Assembly: GCF_015712165.1 (NCBI RefSeq)
Contig: NZ_JADPZX010000001.1
Span: 1,054,001 to 1,118,000, forward strand
Source: Streptomyces spinoverrucosus
Lineage (GTDB): Bacteria; Actinomycetota; Actinomycetes; Streptomycetales; Streptomycetaceae
Length of the DNA: 64,000 nt
Reading direction: 5' to 3'
The position numbers and the translations under genes are program-made. Below are positions 1 through 9,586 of this stretch, piece by piece. The notes below the pieces were generated by a model, which saw only the letters and a program-made list of their open reading frames with translations, was not told the origin of the DNA and did no database searches. Position 1 is the stretch's first letter. Every line of letters begins with the position of its first letter.

Positions 1-731
1 TTCGCGCCGGCGTACTCGGGCTTGATGTTGGAGGTGCCGAGCCAGCACTCCTCGTTGAGCGGGATGCGCACCGTGTTGGCGTTCCAGTCGGCGATCGCCT
101 TGACGGACGCGTCGTCGACCGGGCCGTCCCAGATGCCATAGCCCTGCACGCAGGCGAACTCGCCGCCGGACCGGTTCACGCCGAGCAGCCGCCGGGTGGT
201 GCCGGCCGCGTCCACCAGCTTGTTCCCGGACACCCGCAGCGCGGGCGGCCCGTCGCCCGGCTCCGGTGGATCGGTCGGATCCGTCGGGTCGGTGGGCGTC
301 GGGGTGGGCTCGCTGTCGACGTTGCAGGTCGTGCCGTTGAGCTTGAACGACGTCGGTACGGCGTTGTTCCCGGACCAGGAGGCGAGGAACCCGGCGCTGA
401 CGCTCGCGCCGGTGGCCAGCGAGCCGTTCCAGCTCTCGTTGGTGGCGGTGACCGTCGTACCGGACTGGGACCACTTGGCGTTCCAGCCCTGGCTGACCTT
501 CTGGCCGCCGGCGAAGTCGAAGGTGAGGGTCCAGCCGGTCAGCGCGGCCGAGTTGTTGGTGATGCGCACGCCGCCCTGGAAGCCGGTGTCCCACTGGCCG
601 GTGACGGAGTACTCCACGACACAGGCCGGGCCGGCCCCGGACGCCGTGACGACCGGTGCGACCGCGGTGCCCACGAGGGCGAGCGCGGCGGCACCGGCGA
701 GTAAAAGAGCTGAACGCGGGGGGTGTCGCAT
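1..731 (-). CDS. Secreted CBM2-GH5 endoglucanase (3' end outside window)
   Basis: Secreted cellulase cutting internal beta-1,4-glucan bonds. The ATG at 731 opens a signal peptide (RR near the N-terminus, Ala-rich core, cleavage probably near residue 30). A family 2 carbohydrate-binding module follows (about residues 36-138), bounded by Cys37 and a Cys in TTCNV, with the exposed-Trp motifs typical of cellulose binding. A Pro/Thr/Asp linker (PTPTPTDPTDPTDPP) leads into the start of a GH5 domain with the signature LLGVNRSGGEFACVQGYG, as in Streptomyces cellulases. The catalytic glutamates are off the window. The gene diverges from the GH48 gene, and both face CebR-like boxes. GH5 assignment rests on the first 80 or so catalytic residues. 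Confidence 0.88.
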   Translation of the reverse strand, partial: MRHPPRSALLLAGAAALALVGTAVAPVVTASGAGPACVVEYSVTGQWDTGFQGGVRITNNSAALTGWTLTFDFAGGQKVSQGWNAKWSQSGTTVTATNESWNGSLATGASVSAGFLASWSGNNAVPTSFKLNGTTCNVDSEPTPTPTDPTDPTDPPEPGDGPPALRVSGNKLVDAAGTTRRLLGVNRSGGEFACVQGYGIWDGPVDDASVKAIADWNANTVRIPLNEECWLGTSNIKPEYAGA

Positions 732-779
732 GAGCGACTCCTTGCAGTTCGGGCGCGTCGTGACGGACGCGTCGACTGA

Positions 780-937
780 TGGAATCGCTCCCACTGGTGT
801 GGCCGAAGGTAGCGCCAAGTGACGGTAAAGAACAGGGGCGTCGCTGACTTTTCCTCAACGGCTGCCCGTCGAATCTTTTCGACTCTTCAAGCACCTTGAC
901 CCCTCTTCACCCCGTCCCCACTATGGGAGCGCTCCCA
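780..937. promoter_or_regulatory. Divergent promoter region with two CebR-type operators
   Basis: A perfect 14-bp palindrome TGGGAGCGCTCCCA lies at 924-937, 49 bp before the GH48 start. A second copy with two mismatches (TGGAATCGCTCCCA) lies at 780-793, 48 bp upstream of the GH5 start. The sequence equals the known binding box of CebR, the LacI-family cellobiose/cello-oligosaccharide-responsive repressor of Streptomyces cellulase genes. One box per divergent gene implies joint repression until cellobiose is present. The cebR gene is not in this window. Confidence 0.85.
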
Positions 938-986
938 CTGGTTCAAGCCTTGACTTCTCCCCGAACCGGCAAGGAGGAACCAGCAC

Positions 987-3902
987 ATGCCCCCCAGAAA
1001 CAGACGCCGTGCGGCGCGGCGGTTATGGACGGCCGTCGTGGCCGCACTCGCGGTCCCCTTGTCGATGCTGGCGGCGAATCCGACTCCCGCGCACGCGGCG
1101 GCGGTTCAGTGCGGCGTCGACTACAAGACCAATGACTGGGGCTCCGGCTTCACGGCCGACCTCACGATCACCAACCGGGGCACGGACCCGATCGACGGCT
1201 GGACCCTGACGTACTCCTACGCGGGCAACCAGCAGCTGACGAACGGCTGGAACGGCACCTGGTCCCAGTCCGGCCAGTCGATCACCGTGCGGAACGCGTC
1301 GTACAACGGCACGATCGCCACCGGCGCGGCCGTATCCACCGGCGCGCAGTTCACCTACAGCGGCGGCAACGCCGCCCCCGGCTCGTTCGCGATCAACGGC
1401 ACCCCCTGCACGGGCGCGCACCAGCCGCCCATCACGGTGCTGACCAGCCCCGCGCCGGGCGCGGTCTACACGCAGGGCAGCGCGGTCCCGCTCGCGGCCA
1501 CCGCCGCCGCGGCCGACAACGCCACCATCACCAAGGTGGAGTTCTACGACGACACCACCCTGCTCGGCACGGACACCACCTCGCCGTACTCGCTCTCGGC
1601 CGCCAGTTTGACCGTGGGCGGTCATTCGCTGGTGGCCAAGGCGTACGACAGCCTGGGCGCGTCGGCGTCGTCGACGCCGGTCGGCATCACGATCGCCTCG
1701 GGACCGGCCGTGGTGGCCGCCCCGGCCCAACTGCCCGTCCGTCAGGGCCAGTCGGCGACGTTCGACGTGAAGCTGTCGACCCAGCCGTCGTCGAGTGTCA
1801 CCGTCACGACCGCGCGGACCGGCGGGAACACCGGCCTGTCGGTGACCGGCGGCGCCTCGCTCACCTTCACGCCGGCGAACTGGAACACGGCACAGAAGGT
1901 GACCATCAGCGCCGACTCCTCCGGCACCGGCGCGGCCACCTTCGAGTCGACGGCGCCCGGACACGGCAAGGCCACGGTCACGGCCACGCAGATCGCCGCG
2001 GCCAAGGAGTACGACGCCCGCTTCCTGGAGCTCTACGGGAAGATCACCAACCCGGCGAACGGCTACTTCTCCCCCGAGGGCATCCCTTACCACTCGGTGG
2101 AGACACTGATCGTCGAGGCGCCGGACCACGGCCATGAGACCACGTCGGAGGCGTACAGCTACCTGCTGTGGCTGCAGGCCATGTACGGCAAGGTGACGGG
2201 CGACTGGTCGCGTTTCAACGGCGCCTGGGATCTGATGGAGAAGTACATGATCCCCACCCACGTCGACCAGCCGAACAACTCCTTCTACACGCCGTCCAAG
2301 CCGGCCACCTACGCGCCCGAGCACGATCTGCCGAGCCAGTACCCGGCCCGGCTCGACACGGGCGTCTCCGTCGGTCAGGACCCCATCGCCGCCGAGCTGA
2401 AGAGCGCGTACGGCACCGACGACGTCTACGGCATGCACTGGCTGCAGGACGTCGACAACGTGTACGGGTACGGCAACTCGCCCGGCAAGTGCGAGGCGGG
2501 CCCGGCGGACACCGGGCCGTCGTACATCAACACCTTCCAGCGGGGCCCACAGGAGTCGGTGTGGGAGACCGTCCCCCAGCCGACCTGCGACGCCTTCAAG
2601 TACGGCGGCCCGAACGGCTACCTGGACCTGTTCACCGGCGACGCCTCCTACGCCAGGCAGTGGAAGTTCACCAACGCCCCGGATGCCGACGCGCGTGCGG
2701 TACAGGCGGCGTACTGGGCGGACCTGTGGGCCGAGCAGCAGGGGCAGGGCGCCGCGGTGGCGGGGACCCTCGCCAAGGCCGCGAAGATGGGCGACTACCT
2801 GCGCTACGCCATGTACGACAAGTACTTCAAGAAGATCGGCAACTGTGTGGGGGCGTCGGCCTGCCCGGCGGGTACGGGGAAGGACTCCTCGCACTATCTG
2901 CTGTCCTGGTACTACGCCTGGGGCGGCGCCACCGACACCTCGGCGGGGTGGGCCTGGCGGATCGGCTCCAGCCACGCGCACGGCGGCTACCAGAACCCGA
3001 TGGCCGCGTATGCGCTCAGCGCGTATCCCGACCTGAAGCCCAAGTCGGCGACGGGCGCGGCGGACTGGGCCAAGTCGATGGACCGGCAGCTGGAGTTCTA
3101 CCGCTGGCTGCAGTCGGCGGAGGGTGCGATCGCCGGTGGGGCGACGAACAGTTGGCAGGGGCGGTACGGGACTCCGCCGTCCGGGAAGTCGACGTTCTAC
3201 GGCATGTACTACGACGAGAAGCCCGTGTACCACGACCCGCCGTCCAACCAGTGGTTCGGCTTCCAGGCGTGGTCCATGGAGCGGGTCGCCGAGCTGTACC
3301 AGCAGACGGGGAACGCGCAGGCCAAGGCGGTCCTCGACAAGTGGGTCGACTGGGCGCTGTCCGAGACGACCGTCAATCCGGACGGCACGTACCTGATTCC
3401 GTCGACGCTTCGGTGGTCGGGGCAGCCGGACACGTGGAATCCGTCCAGCCCCGGCGCCAACAACGGGCTGCACGTCACCGTCGCCGACTACACCAACGAT
3501 GTCGGTGTGGCGGCCGCGTATGCCAAGACGCTGACGTACTACGCCGACCGGTCCGGTGACAGCGAGGCGGCGGCCACGGCGAAGGCACTGCTCGACGGTA
3601 TGTGGGGCAACCACCAGGACGCGCTCGGCATCGCCGTGCCGGAGACTCGGGCCGACTACAACCGGTTCGACGACGCCGTGTACGTGCCGAGCGGGTGGAG
3701 CGGCGTGATGCCGAACGGGGACGCGATCAACTCGTCGTCGACGTTCGCTTCGATCAGGTCGTTCTACGAGGACGATCCTGCGTGGTCGAAGATCGAGAGT
3801 TATCTGGCGGGTGGTGCGGCGCCCTCGTTCACGTACCACCGGTTCTGGGCTCAGGCGGACATTGCGTTGGCCATGGGCTCTTATGCGGAGTTGCTGGAGT
3901 AG
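987..3902 (+). CDS. CBM2-GH48 exo-beta-1,4-cellobiohydrolase
   Basis: Secreted processive cellulase releasing cellobiose, expected to act from reducing ends. The 971-residue product has a signal peptide ending near AHAA (about residue 37) and an N-terminal CBM2 (about 40-140). An Ig-like module of the type placed before glycosidase domains follows (about 143-235), then a second beta-rich spacer, and a GH48 catalytic domain from about residue 337 to the end. The GH48 signature [19 protein letters not shown] is present; its two glutamates (codons 384 and 388) include the expected acid catalyst. The start has a strong Shine-Dalgarno AAGGAGGA. It is controlled with the divergent GH5 gene by a perfect CebR box. 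GH48 usually occurs once per cellulolytic genome and is a good marker of true cellulose use. Confidence 0.95.
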   Translation: MPPRNRRRAARRLWTAVVAALAVPLSMLAANPTPAHAAAVQCGVDYKTNDWGSGFTADLTITNRGTDPIDGWTLTYSYAGNQQLTNGWNGTWSQSGQSITVRNASYNGTIATGAAVSTGAQFTYSGGNAAPGSFAINGTPCTGAHQPPITVLTSPAPGAVYTQGSAVPLAATAAAADNATITKVEFYDDTTLLGTDTTSPYSLSAASLTVGGHSLVAKAYDSLGASASSTPVGITIASGPAVVAAPAQLPVRQGQSATFDVKLSTQPSSSVTVTTARTGGNTGLSVTGGASLTFTPANWNTAQKVTISADSSGTGAATFESTAPGHGKATVTATQIAAAKEYDARFLELYGKITNPANGYFSPEGIPYHSVETLIVEAPDHGHETTSEAYSYLLWLQAMYGKVTGDWSRFNGAWDLMEKYMIPTHVDQPNNSFYTPSKPATYAPEHDLPSQYPARLDTGVSVGQDPIAAELKSAYGTDDVYGMHWLQDVDNVYGYGNSPGKCEAGPADTGPSYINTFQRGPQESVWETVPQPTCDAFKYGGPNGYLDLFTGDASYARQWKFTNAPDADARAVQAAYWADLWAEQQGQGAAVAGTLAKAAKMGDYLRYAMYDKYFKKIGNCVGASACPAGTGKDSSHYLLSWYYAWGGATDTSAGWAWRIGSSHAHGGYQNPMAAYALSAYPDLKPKSATGAADWAKSMDRQLEFYRWLQSAEGAIAGGATNSWQGRYGTPPSGKSTFYGMYYDEKPVYHDPPSNQWFGFQAWSMERVAELYQQTGNAQAKAVLDKWVDWALSETTVNPDGTYLIPSTLRWSGQPDTWNPSSPGANNGLHVTVADYTNDVGVAAAYAKTLTYYADRSGDSEAAATAKALLDGMWGNHQDALGIAVPETRADYNRFDDAVYVPSGWSGVMPNGDAINSSSTFASIRSFYEDDPAWSKIESYLAGGAAPSFTYHRFWAQADIALAMGSYAELLE

Positions 3903-3922
3903 CGGTTCGCAGAACGTTCTGG

Positions 3923-3992
3923 GGGGCGCGGGGTGTACGGCGACTGCGGGTTTTTTGTGGCTGGTCGCGCAGTTCCCCGCGCCCCTTAAGGG
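3923..3992. repeat. Streptomyces intergenic stem-loop repeat, copy 1
   Basis: GGGGCGCGGGG (3923-3933) pairs with CCCCGCGCCCC (3975-3985), and inside it ACTGCG (3943-3948) pairs with CGCAGT (3968-3973), giving a long nested hairpin downstream of the GH48 stop. A run of six T lies in the loop, not after the stem. The right arm CGCAGTTCCCCGCGCCCC recurs at 19036 and 24669. A perfect 10-bp palindrome AGAACGTTCT (3911-3920) stands just before. It may end or attenuate transcription between the GH48 and GH74 genes. Confidence 0.75.
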
Positions 3993-4028
3993 CGTTGTTC
4001 CCCACCCCTTTTGAAGAAGGGACCCATC

Positions 4029-6680
4029 GTGCGAAGAACCCGCATTCTTACGGCCGTGCTTGCGCTTGCGGCCGGGTTGCTCGCGGGCGCGCCGCCCGTG
4101 GTCGCGGCCGGCAGTGAAAAGGTCGCCATCGCCGCCGACACTTACACCTGGAAGAACGCCCGTATCGACGGTGGTGGGTTCGTCCCCGGCATCGTGTTCA
4201 ACCGGACCGAGAAGAACCTGGCCTACGCCCGTACTGACATCGGCGGCGCCTATCGCTGGGTCGAGTCGTCGAAGACCTGGGCCCCGCTGCTGGATCACGT
4301 CGGCTGGGACCACTGGGGGCACACGGGCGTGGTGAGTCTCGCGTCCGACTCCGTCGATCCGGACAAGGTGTACGCGGCGGTCGGTACGTATACGAACAGC
4401 TGGGATCCCGGGAACGGGGCGGTGCTGCGGTCCTCGGATCGGGGTGCCAGCTGGCAGAGGAGCGACCTGCCGTTCAAGCTGGGCGGCAATATGCCGGGGC
4501 GGGGCATGGGCGAGCGACTCGCGGTCGACCCCAATCGGAACAGCGTGCTGTATCTGGGCGCGCCCAGCGGCAAGGGGTTGTGGCGGTCGACGGACTCGGG
4601 GGTGAGCTGGTCGCAGGTGACGAGCTTTCCCAACCCTGGGAACTATGTGCAGGATCCGAGTGACACCAGCGGGTACGCCTCCGACAACCAGGGCATCGTG
4701 TGGGTCACCTTCGACGAGTCGACCGGTACGGCGGGGAGCGCCACCCGGACCGTCTATGTCGGTGTCGCCGACAAGGACAACGCCGTGTACCGCTCGACGG
4801 ACGCGGGCGCGACCTGGCAGCGGCTCGCCGGTCAGCCGACCGGGTATCTCGCGCACAAGGGCGTCCTGGACGCCGAGAACGGCTATCTGTATCTGGCTTA
4901 CAGCGACAAGGGCGGGCCGTACGACGGCGGCAAGGGCCGGCTGTGGCGGTACGCGACGGCAAGCGGTGCGTGGACGGACATCAGTCCGGTCGCGGAGGCC
5001 GATACCTACTACGGCTTCAGCGGTCTGACCGTCGACCGGCAGAACCCGGGCACGGTGATGGCGACGGCGTACAGCTCCTGGTGGCCGGACACCCAGATCT
5101 TCCGCTCCACCGACAGCGGCGGCACCTGGACCAGGGCCTGGGACTACACGTCGTACCCCAACCGCTCGAACCGCTACACGATGGACGTCACGTCCTCCCC
5201 GTGGCTGACCTGGGGCGCGAACCCCTCGCCGCCGGAGCAGACGCCGAAGCTCGGCTGGATGACCGAGGCGCTGGAGATCGACCCGTTCGACTCCGACCGC
5301 ATGATGTACGGCACCGGCGCCACCGTCTACGGCACCGAGGACCTCACGAACTGGGACAGTGGCGGCACGTTCGGCATCAGGCCGATGGTGCGGGGCCTGG
5401 AGGAGACGGCCGTCCTCGACCTCGCCTCGCCCTCGTCGGGCGCCCCGCTGCTCAGCGCCCTCGGTGACGTCGGCGGCTTCCGGCACACGGACCTCACCAA
5501 GGTCCCGCCGATGATGTACACCTCCCCCAACTTCACCTCGACGACCAGCCTGGACTTCGCCGAGAGCAATCCGAACACGGTCGTGCGGGTCGGCAATCTG
5601 GACTCCGGGCCGCACGTCGCCTTCTCGACGGACAACGGGGCCAACTGGTTCGCCGGGACCGATCCTTCGGGCGTGAGCGGGGGCGGTACGGTCGCGGCGG
5701 CGGCCGACGGGAGCCGGTTCGTGTGGAGCCCCGACGGCACCGGCGTGCACTACGCGACGGGTTTCGGCTCGTCCTGGGCCGCGTCCAACGGCATCCCGGC
5801 GGGCGCGATCGTCGAGTCCGACCGGGTGGACCCGAAGGTGTTCTACGGCTTCAGTTCCGGGAAGTTCTACGTCAGCACGGACGGCGGCGCGACCTTCACG
5901 GCGTCCGCAGCCAGTGGTCTGCCCAGCGGGGACAGCGTCCGCTTCAAGGCGTTGCCCGGCGCCAAGGGCGACATCTGGCTGGCGGGCGGGGCGCCGGACG
6001 GGGCGTACGGGCTGTGGCGGTCCACGAATGGTGGGGCGAGCTTCACCAAGCTGCCGAACGTCGAGCAGGCCGACACCGTCGGCTTCGGCAAGGCGGCGCC
6101 CGGGGCCTCGTACCAGACGCTCTACACCAGCGCGAAGATCGGCGGTGTGCGCGGCATCTTCCGCTCGACCGACCAGGGCGCGACCTGGACCCGGATCAAC
6201 GACGACGCCCATCAGTGGGGCTGGACGGGAGCGGCGATCACCGGTGACCCGCGGGTCTACGGCCGGGTGTACGTGGCGACCAACGGGCGCGGGATCATCT
6301 ACGGCGACACCTCCGACTCAGGCGGTGGCACCGATCCCGGTCCCGGTCCCACGCCGACCGGCGCCTGCGCGGTGACGTACAAGATCACCAACCAGTGGTC
6401 GGGCGGTTTCCAGGCGGACGTGCAGCTCAGCAACACGGGGACGACCGCGTGGAACGGCTGGTCGCTGAACTGGACGTTCCCGAACGGGCAGACGGTCTCC
6501 CAGATGTGGAACGCCGAGCCCACGCAGTCCGGTTCGGCGGTCACGGCGAAGAACGTCGGCTGGAACGGCACCGTGGCGGCGGGCTCATCGGTGAGCTTCG
6601 GCTTCACCGGGGGCTGGTCGGGAACGAACGCGAAACCGGCTTCCTTCAAGGTCGGCGAGCGGACCTGCACGGTGAGTTGA
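4029..6680 (+). CDS. Secreted GH74 xyloglucanase with C-terminal CBM2
   Basis: Hydrolyses the glucan backbone of xyloglucan. I chose the GTG at 4029 because GAAGAAGGGA stands just upstream and the signal peptide then begins VRRTRILTAVLALAAG; a TTG at 4011 in the same frame lies inside that Shine-Dalgarno. The 883-residue product has a signal peptide to about residue 28 and two seven-bladed propellers (about 35-745) rich in STD.G..W blade repeats. The paired catalytic aspartates are seen in ARTDIGGAYRW (Asp70) and ALGDVGGF (Asp480). A Gly/Pro linker and a CBM2 with its Cys pair end the protein. The gene is 126 bp downstream of the GH48 gene; I see no CebR box between them, so it may be read through or driven separately. 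Confidence 0.95.
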   Translation: MRRTRILTAVLALAAGLLAGAPPVVAAGSEKVAIAADTYTWKNARIDGGGFVPGIVFNRTEKNLAYARTDIGGAYRWVESSKTWAPLLDHVGWDHWGHTGVVSLASDSVDPDKVYAAVGTYTNSWDPGNGAVLRSSDRGASWQRSDLPFKLGGNMPGRGMGERLAVDPNRNSVLYLGAPSGKGLWRSTDSGVSWSQVTSFPNPGNYVQDPSDTSGYASDNQGIVWVTFDESTGTAGSATRTVYVGVADKDNAVYRSTDAGATWQRLAGQPTGYLAHKGVLDAENGYLYLAYSDKGGPYDGGKGRLWRYATASGAWTDISPVAEADTYYGFSGLTVDRQNPGTVMATAYSSWWPDTQIFRSTDSGGTWTRAWDYTSYPNRSNRYTMDVTSSPWLTWGANPSPPEQTPKLGWMTEALEIDPFDSDRMMYGTGATVYGTEDLTNWDSGGTFGIRPMVRGLEETAVLDLASPSSGAPLLSALGDVGGFRHTDLTKVPPMMYTSPNFTSTTSLDFAESNPNTVVRVGNLDSGPHVAFSTDNGANWFAGTDPSGVSGGGTVAAAADGSRFVWSPDGTGVHYATGFGSSWAASNGIPAGAIVESDRVDPKVFYGFSSGKFYVSTDGGATFTASAASGLPSGDSVRFKALPGAKGDIWLAGGAPDGAYGLWRSTNGGASFTKLPNVEQADTVGFGKAAPGASYQTLYTSAKIGGVRGIFRSTDQGATWTRINDDAHQWGWTGAAITGDPRVYGRVYVATNGRGIIYGDTSDSGGGTDPGPGPTPTGACAVTYKITNQWSGGFQADVQLSNTGTTAWNGWSLNWTFPNGQTVSQMWNAEPTQSGSAVTAKNVGWNGTVAAGSSVSFGFTGGWSGTNAKPASFKVGERTCTVS

Positions 6681-6686
6681 CCGAGC

Positions 6687-6718
6687 GAGGGCGTGTGCCG
6701 GGGACGGTGCGCGCCCTC
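6687..6718 (+). terminator. Hairpin after the GH74 gene
   Basis: Perfect arms GAGGGCG (6687-6693) and CGCCCTC (6712-6718) begin 7 bp after the xyloglucanase stop. There is no U-run, which is usual for Streptomyces terminators. Confidence 0.6.
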
Positions 6719-6775
6719 CGTAGGATCGCCGCGTGACTGAGATCGATTGCACAAAGACATCTAGGTTGGCTCACC

Positions 6776-7222
6776 GTGAGCGTGCGGGGGCGGAATTATC
6801 GGTACGTGGGACCGGTCGACCTGAAAACCGCGGTCCGGCCTGGCAGCGGCGGCTGCCGGATCGGCTCTGCGGCTGACTTCGACAGTTGGGTCGCTGAGCG
6901 ATCGGCGGCGGAGCTGGTCGAGCCGTTCACCTTTGTTCTCGGCACGGACGGCGTGCTCCGGCTGGCTCCGCGACGAAGCGAGCATGTGGCCTGTGCAGGT
7001 GGAGGATCGGTCCTGAGCGCCGGCGAGATCAGCTTTACCCATGAGGCGGGCTTCACCCACGAAGCCGCGAGGTCGGCGGGACGCGGTCAGCGCGTAATCG
7101 CACGTGAGAAACCCGGCGACGTCGGCGATCATCCCCGGGATACTGGTCGCCCATGGATGAGGTCAAAGTCGTCTTCGCCCATTCCGAGCGCGCGATTCTG
7201 CGCGTCGGCGATGTGTTTCTGA
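6776..7222 (+). pseudogene. Truncated Streptomyces conserved protein, C-terminus lost
   Basis: The GTG at 6776 opens a frame starting MSVRGRNYRYVGPVDL and continuing through VEPFTFVLGTDGVLRLAPRRSEHVACAGG and VLSAGEISF. I recall this N-terminal half as a conserved Streptomyces protein of unknown function whose second half carries a Cys-rich CPxC-type zinc motif. Here, after SAGEISF, the frame passes into a short stuttered THEAGFTHEA and then arbitrary sequence that overlaps the next gene by 70 bp out of frame. I read it as a gene with an internal deletion, so the last 40 or so codons are not native. The function is unknown and the family assignment is from memory. Confidence 0.5.
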
Positions 7223-7899
7223 AGGTGGACCCCGATCAGGCGCGCATCGACGTCGAGGTCGAGGCGATGTCCCTCGCGCCCGTCCCGACCCCGGAGGTCC
7301 TGTGGCGCAAGCCGCCCGTGCTCGCGATCGCCGCCCTCCCGGGGACGACGCTTGGACGCCTCGGCGGGCCGTCGACCGGATCGTCGGCGGCGTGGGCCGC
7401 GGCGGGCGCCGCCATCCGGAAGCTGCACGACGCGCCGCTGCCGCCCCGGCCCGGCCGGGCCGGCCGGAGCATCGTCGCGCTGGTCGCAGAACTCGACGAC
7501 GAATGCGAGCGGCTTGTGACGAACGGCGTGCTGCCCGCGGACCTGGTCACCCGCAACCGCCAGGTCGCCGAGGCCGCGCTCCGGCCGTGGACTCCGGCGT
7601 TCACGCACGGCGACCTGCATCTCGAGCATGTCTTCGTCGACGGCGACGAGGTCACGGGCATCATCGACTGGTCCGAGGCGGGCCAGGGCGATGCCTTGTA
7701 CGACCTCGCCACGTTCACGCTCGGACATGAGGAGCACCTTGACGACGTCATCGCCGGCTATGGCACTGACGTCGACCTCGACGTGATCCACGCGTGGTGG
7801 TCGTTGCGAAGCCTGCTGGCGGTTCGCTGGCTGGTCGAGCACGGTTTCGACGCGTTCGCGCCGGGTTGCGAGGTCGACGTGCTGAGATCCCGCATGTGA
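7153..7899 (+). CDS. Aminoglycoside phosphotransferase (APH)-family kinase
   Basis: Kinase-like small-molecule phosphotransferase of 248 residues. The catalytic loop is HGDLHLEHVFV and the metal-binding motif is IIDWSEAGQGDALYDLA, the HGD and D-W-x-x-x-x-GD motifs of the APH fold. The position usually Asn in HGDLHxxN is His here, which I have seen in related actinobacterial homologues. An N-terminal nucleotide lobe and a short C-terminal helical part are present. The substrate cannot be told: family members modify aminoglycosides, macrolides, homoserine, choline or unknown metabolites. It has no resistance-gene neighbours and stands alone after the decayed gene upstream. Confidence 0.8.
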   Translation: MDEVKVVFAHSERAILRVGDVFLKVDPDQARIDVEVEAMSLAPVPTPEVLWRKPPVLAIAALPGTTLGRLGGPSTGSSAAWAAAGAAIRKLHDAPLPPRPGRAGRSIVALVAELDDECERLVTNGVLPADLVTRNRQVAEAALRPWTPAFTHGDLHLEHVFVDGDEVTGIIDWSEAGQGDALYDLATFTLGHEEHLDDVIAGYGTDVDLDVIHAWWSLRSLLAVRWLVEHGFDAFAPGCEVDVLRSRM

Positions 7900-7981
7900 G
7901 GCTGCGCGGGCCCGGAACTGCTGCGAATGCGTTGTGACGCATCGCGAAGGCCATCCCCTGGGCGATCGCCCGCCCATACTC

Positions 7982-8576
7982 TCAACAGAGTGCGGTGCGC
8001 AGACGTCGCCGGCAGATGACGGCGCAGCCGAGGGTGACGAACGCGTGGTGGATGTCGTCGCGGATCTCTCAGCGGATGCGCAGGCGGCGGAACCAATGCA
8101 GCAGCGCGATCGCTCCTTCCACGACCCAGCGGTACACCCCCAGGCCGGAGCCGTGCCCGGTGCCACGCCGGGCGAGGTGCGGGGTGATCTGGAACCGACG
8201 GACCTTGTCCCGGCAGACCTCGTGGTCGTAGCCGCGGTCGGCATACAGGTGCTTCGGGCGGCGCAGTGGCTGACCGCGCTTGCCGCGGATCGGCGGGACG
8301 GCCTGGGACAAGCGGGATCAGTTGGGTGACGTCGTTGCGGTTGCCGCCGGTGGTGATCGCGGCGAGCGGGATGCCGTGCGCCTCGACGATCAGGTGGTGC
8401 TTGCTGCCGGCCTTGCCTCGGTCCGCTGGGGACGGTCCAGTGGCGGGCCCGCCCTTCATCGCGCGGATGTGGCTGGAGTCGACCGCGGAGCGGGAGAGGC
8501 CCAGCAGGTCCGCGGCCCGCAGCTCGGAGAGCAGCAGCTCGTGCAGCCGCTGCCAGACCCCGGCCTCGTTCTGGGA
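7982..8576 (-). pseudogene. IS5-family transposase remnant, frameshifted and truncated
   Basis: Reading leftwards, one frame encodes AGVWQRLHELLLSELRAADLLGLSRSAVDSSHIRA and HHLIVEAHGIPLAAITTGGNRNDVTQLIPL, the DDE-transposase core of IS5-type elements. Near 8306-8312 an extra base shifts the frame to AVPPIRGKRGQPLRRPKHLYADRGYDHE, which continues to VEGAIALLHWFRRLRIR. There a TGA (8069-8071) replaces an expected Trp codon before EIRDDIHHAF. The N-terminal third is missing upstream of 8576. With one frameshift, one nonsense change and a missing 5' part it cannot encode an active enzyme. I could not define terminal inverted repeats. Confidence 0.8.
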
Positions 8577-8659
8577 GTCGTAAGACTCATGCAAGGGCAG
8601 GACTGGATCGCGCAGACGCAGGAACTGCTCGAGGCGGCGATGTTCGGCGGGGACGCCTG

Positions 8660-9278
8660 TCAGAACACGCCCTTGTACACCTGCCACCCCGAGGCGATCT
8701 TCGTGCGGGGGCCGAACGTTCCCGAGCCGGTGCCGTTGTTGCGCCACAGGTTGCCGGAGGTGTCGCGGGAGACGAAGTCCGCCTTTCCGTCGCCGGTGAT
8801 GTCGCCGGGGCCGAGGACGGTGTTGTACGACGTGCCCCAGTCGGAGGCCACCTTCACGCGGGACGTGAAGCCGCCGGAGCCGTTGCCGGCGTACCGCCAG
8901 AGGGTGTTGGAGCGGTCCTGGGCGAGGAAGTCGGCTCGGCCGTCGCCGGTGATGTCGCCGACGCCCACGATCTTCTTGTAGCCCGACCAGTTCGCCGCGA
9001 TCCGGATCCGCGCCGACAGCTTGCCCGTGCTCGTGCCCTTGTACAGGAAGAGCTCCCCGGTCGACGCCTTGCGCGCGATGAGGTCGGGACGCCTGTCACC
9101 GGTCAGGTCCCCGGGCGAGGTGAGCGCGTTGTACTGGTTCCACCCGGTGCCGAGCGAGGTGCGCGGAGTGCTCGTCAGGAAGTTCTGGCAGTCGCCGCGG
9201 ACGGCGGCTCCGACCGACGGTCACGGCGAGAACAGCCAACGCGGCGACGATGCTGCGGGTGGTGGTACGACTGACCAT
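8660..9278 (-). pseudogene. Secreted FG-GAP/VCBS-repeat protein, frameshifted after the signal peptide
   Basis: An ATG at 9278 begins a signal peptide (MVSRTTTRSIVAALAVLAVTVG). The mature sequence is one base out of frame from about 9215: DCQNFLTSTPRTSLGTGWNQ, then FG-GAP repeats with PGDLTGDRRPDLIAR, VGDITGDGRADFLAQ and PGDITGDGKADFVSR, ending GWQVYKGVF. Each repeat has the DxxGDGxxD calcium-binding loop of the beta-propeller family. The body alone has a start only at 8968. Either it is a pseudogene or a single-base sequencing error splits an intact gene. Homologous modules are common on Streptomyces secreted hydrolases. It lies tail-to-head with the transposase remnant. Confidence 0.65.
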
Positions 9279-9508
9279 CGTCGCCTCTTAGGCCTCTCGA
9301 CAGAAAAAGGCGTGACGGGACGGCGGCGACCGATCGAACGTGCGTCAAGGGCAGTGCGAATGCGCCCAGCCCCCCAGCTGCCCCCCGTGCACAGCGGCCC
9401 GAGCTTTGCCTTCTGGACTGGGCGGCCTGGGCGGTCTGGGCGGCGAGGAAGGCGCACAACTGCTCACCGACCATGTAGGACACGGTCCTAGTGGCGTTCC
9501 CCGGTCGA
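9279..9508. other. Non-coding gap between the FG-GAP gene and the PL11 terminator
   Basis: Here and through the adjacent hairpin to 9586 (308 bp in all) I find no supported gene. The only short frames are low-complexity Gly/Ala or Pro readings around a GGGCGGCCTGGGCGG stutter. The gap should contain the promoter of the FG-GAP gene, but I could not identify clear -35/-10 elements. Confidence 0.4.
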
Positions 9509-9547
9509 AAACGGCGGCTGGTTGCAGCACGCAGACAGCCGCCGTTT
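9509..9547. terminator. Strong hairpin downstream of the PL11 gene
   Basis: Perfect 12-bp arms AAACGGCGGCTG (9509-9520) and CAGCCGCCGTTT (9536-9547) enclose a 15-base loop. The flanking AAA/TTT makes the element work in both directions, and TTT ends the left-going transcript. A smaller hairpin CAAGGG-N5-CCCTTG lies at about 9560-9577, between it and the PL11 stop codon. Confidence 0.8.
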
Positions 9548-9586
9548 CAGTTGAAGCTTCAAGGGCACTTTCCCTTGTTCAACAAG

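Noticed and set aside
1023..6212. A leftward open frame of over 1,700 codons opposite the GH48 and GH74 genes
   Set aside because: It is Arg/Gly/Val/Pro-rich, lacks any domain, and mirrors codon bias of the real genes; the same artefact recurs at 9491-11527, 34547-36541, 47826-49544 and elsewhere in GC-rich DNA.
7153..7899. A specific aminoglycoside-resistance gene
   Set aside because: Only general APH motifs are visible and the loop Asn is His; no resistance context or subclass signature supports a drug assignment.
7927..7942. Hairpin ATGCGT-TGTG-ACGCAT after the APH gene, considered as an IS end
   Set aside because: No matching inverted copy is found at the other end of the transposase remnant; at best it is a weak terminator.
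9340..9586. Small frames in the gap right of the FG-GAP gene
   Set aside because: Composition is low-complexity Gly/Ala or Pro without a Shine-Dalgarno; the perfect hairpin explains the structure at 9509-9547.
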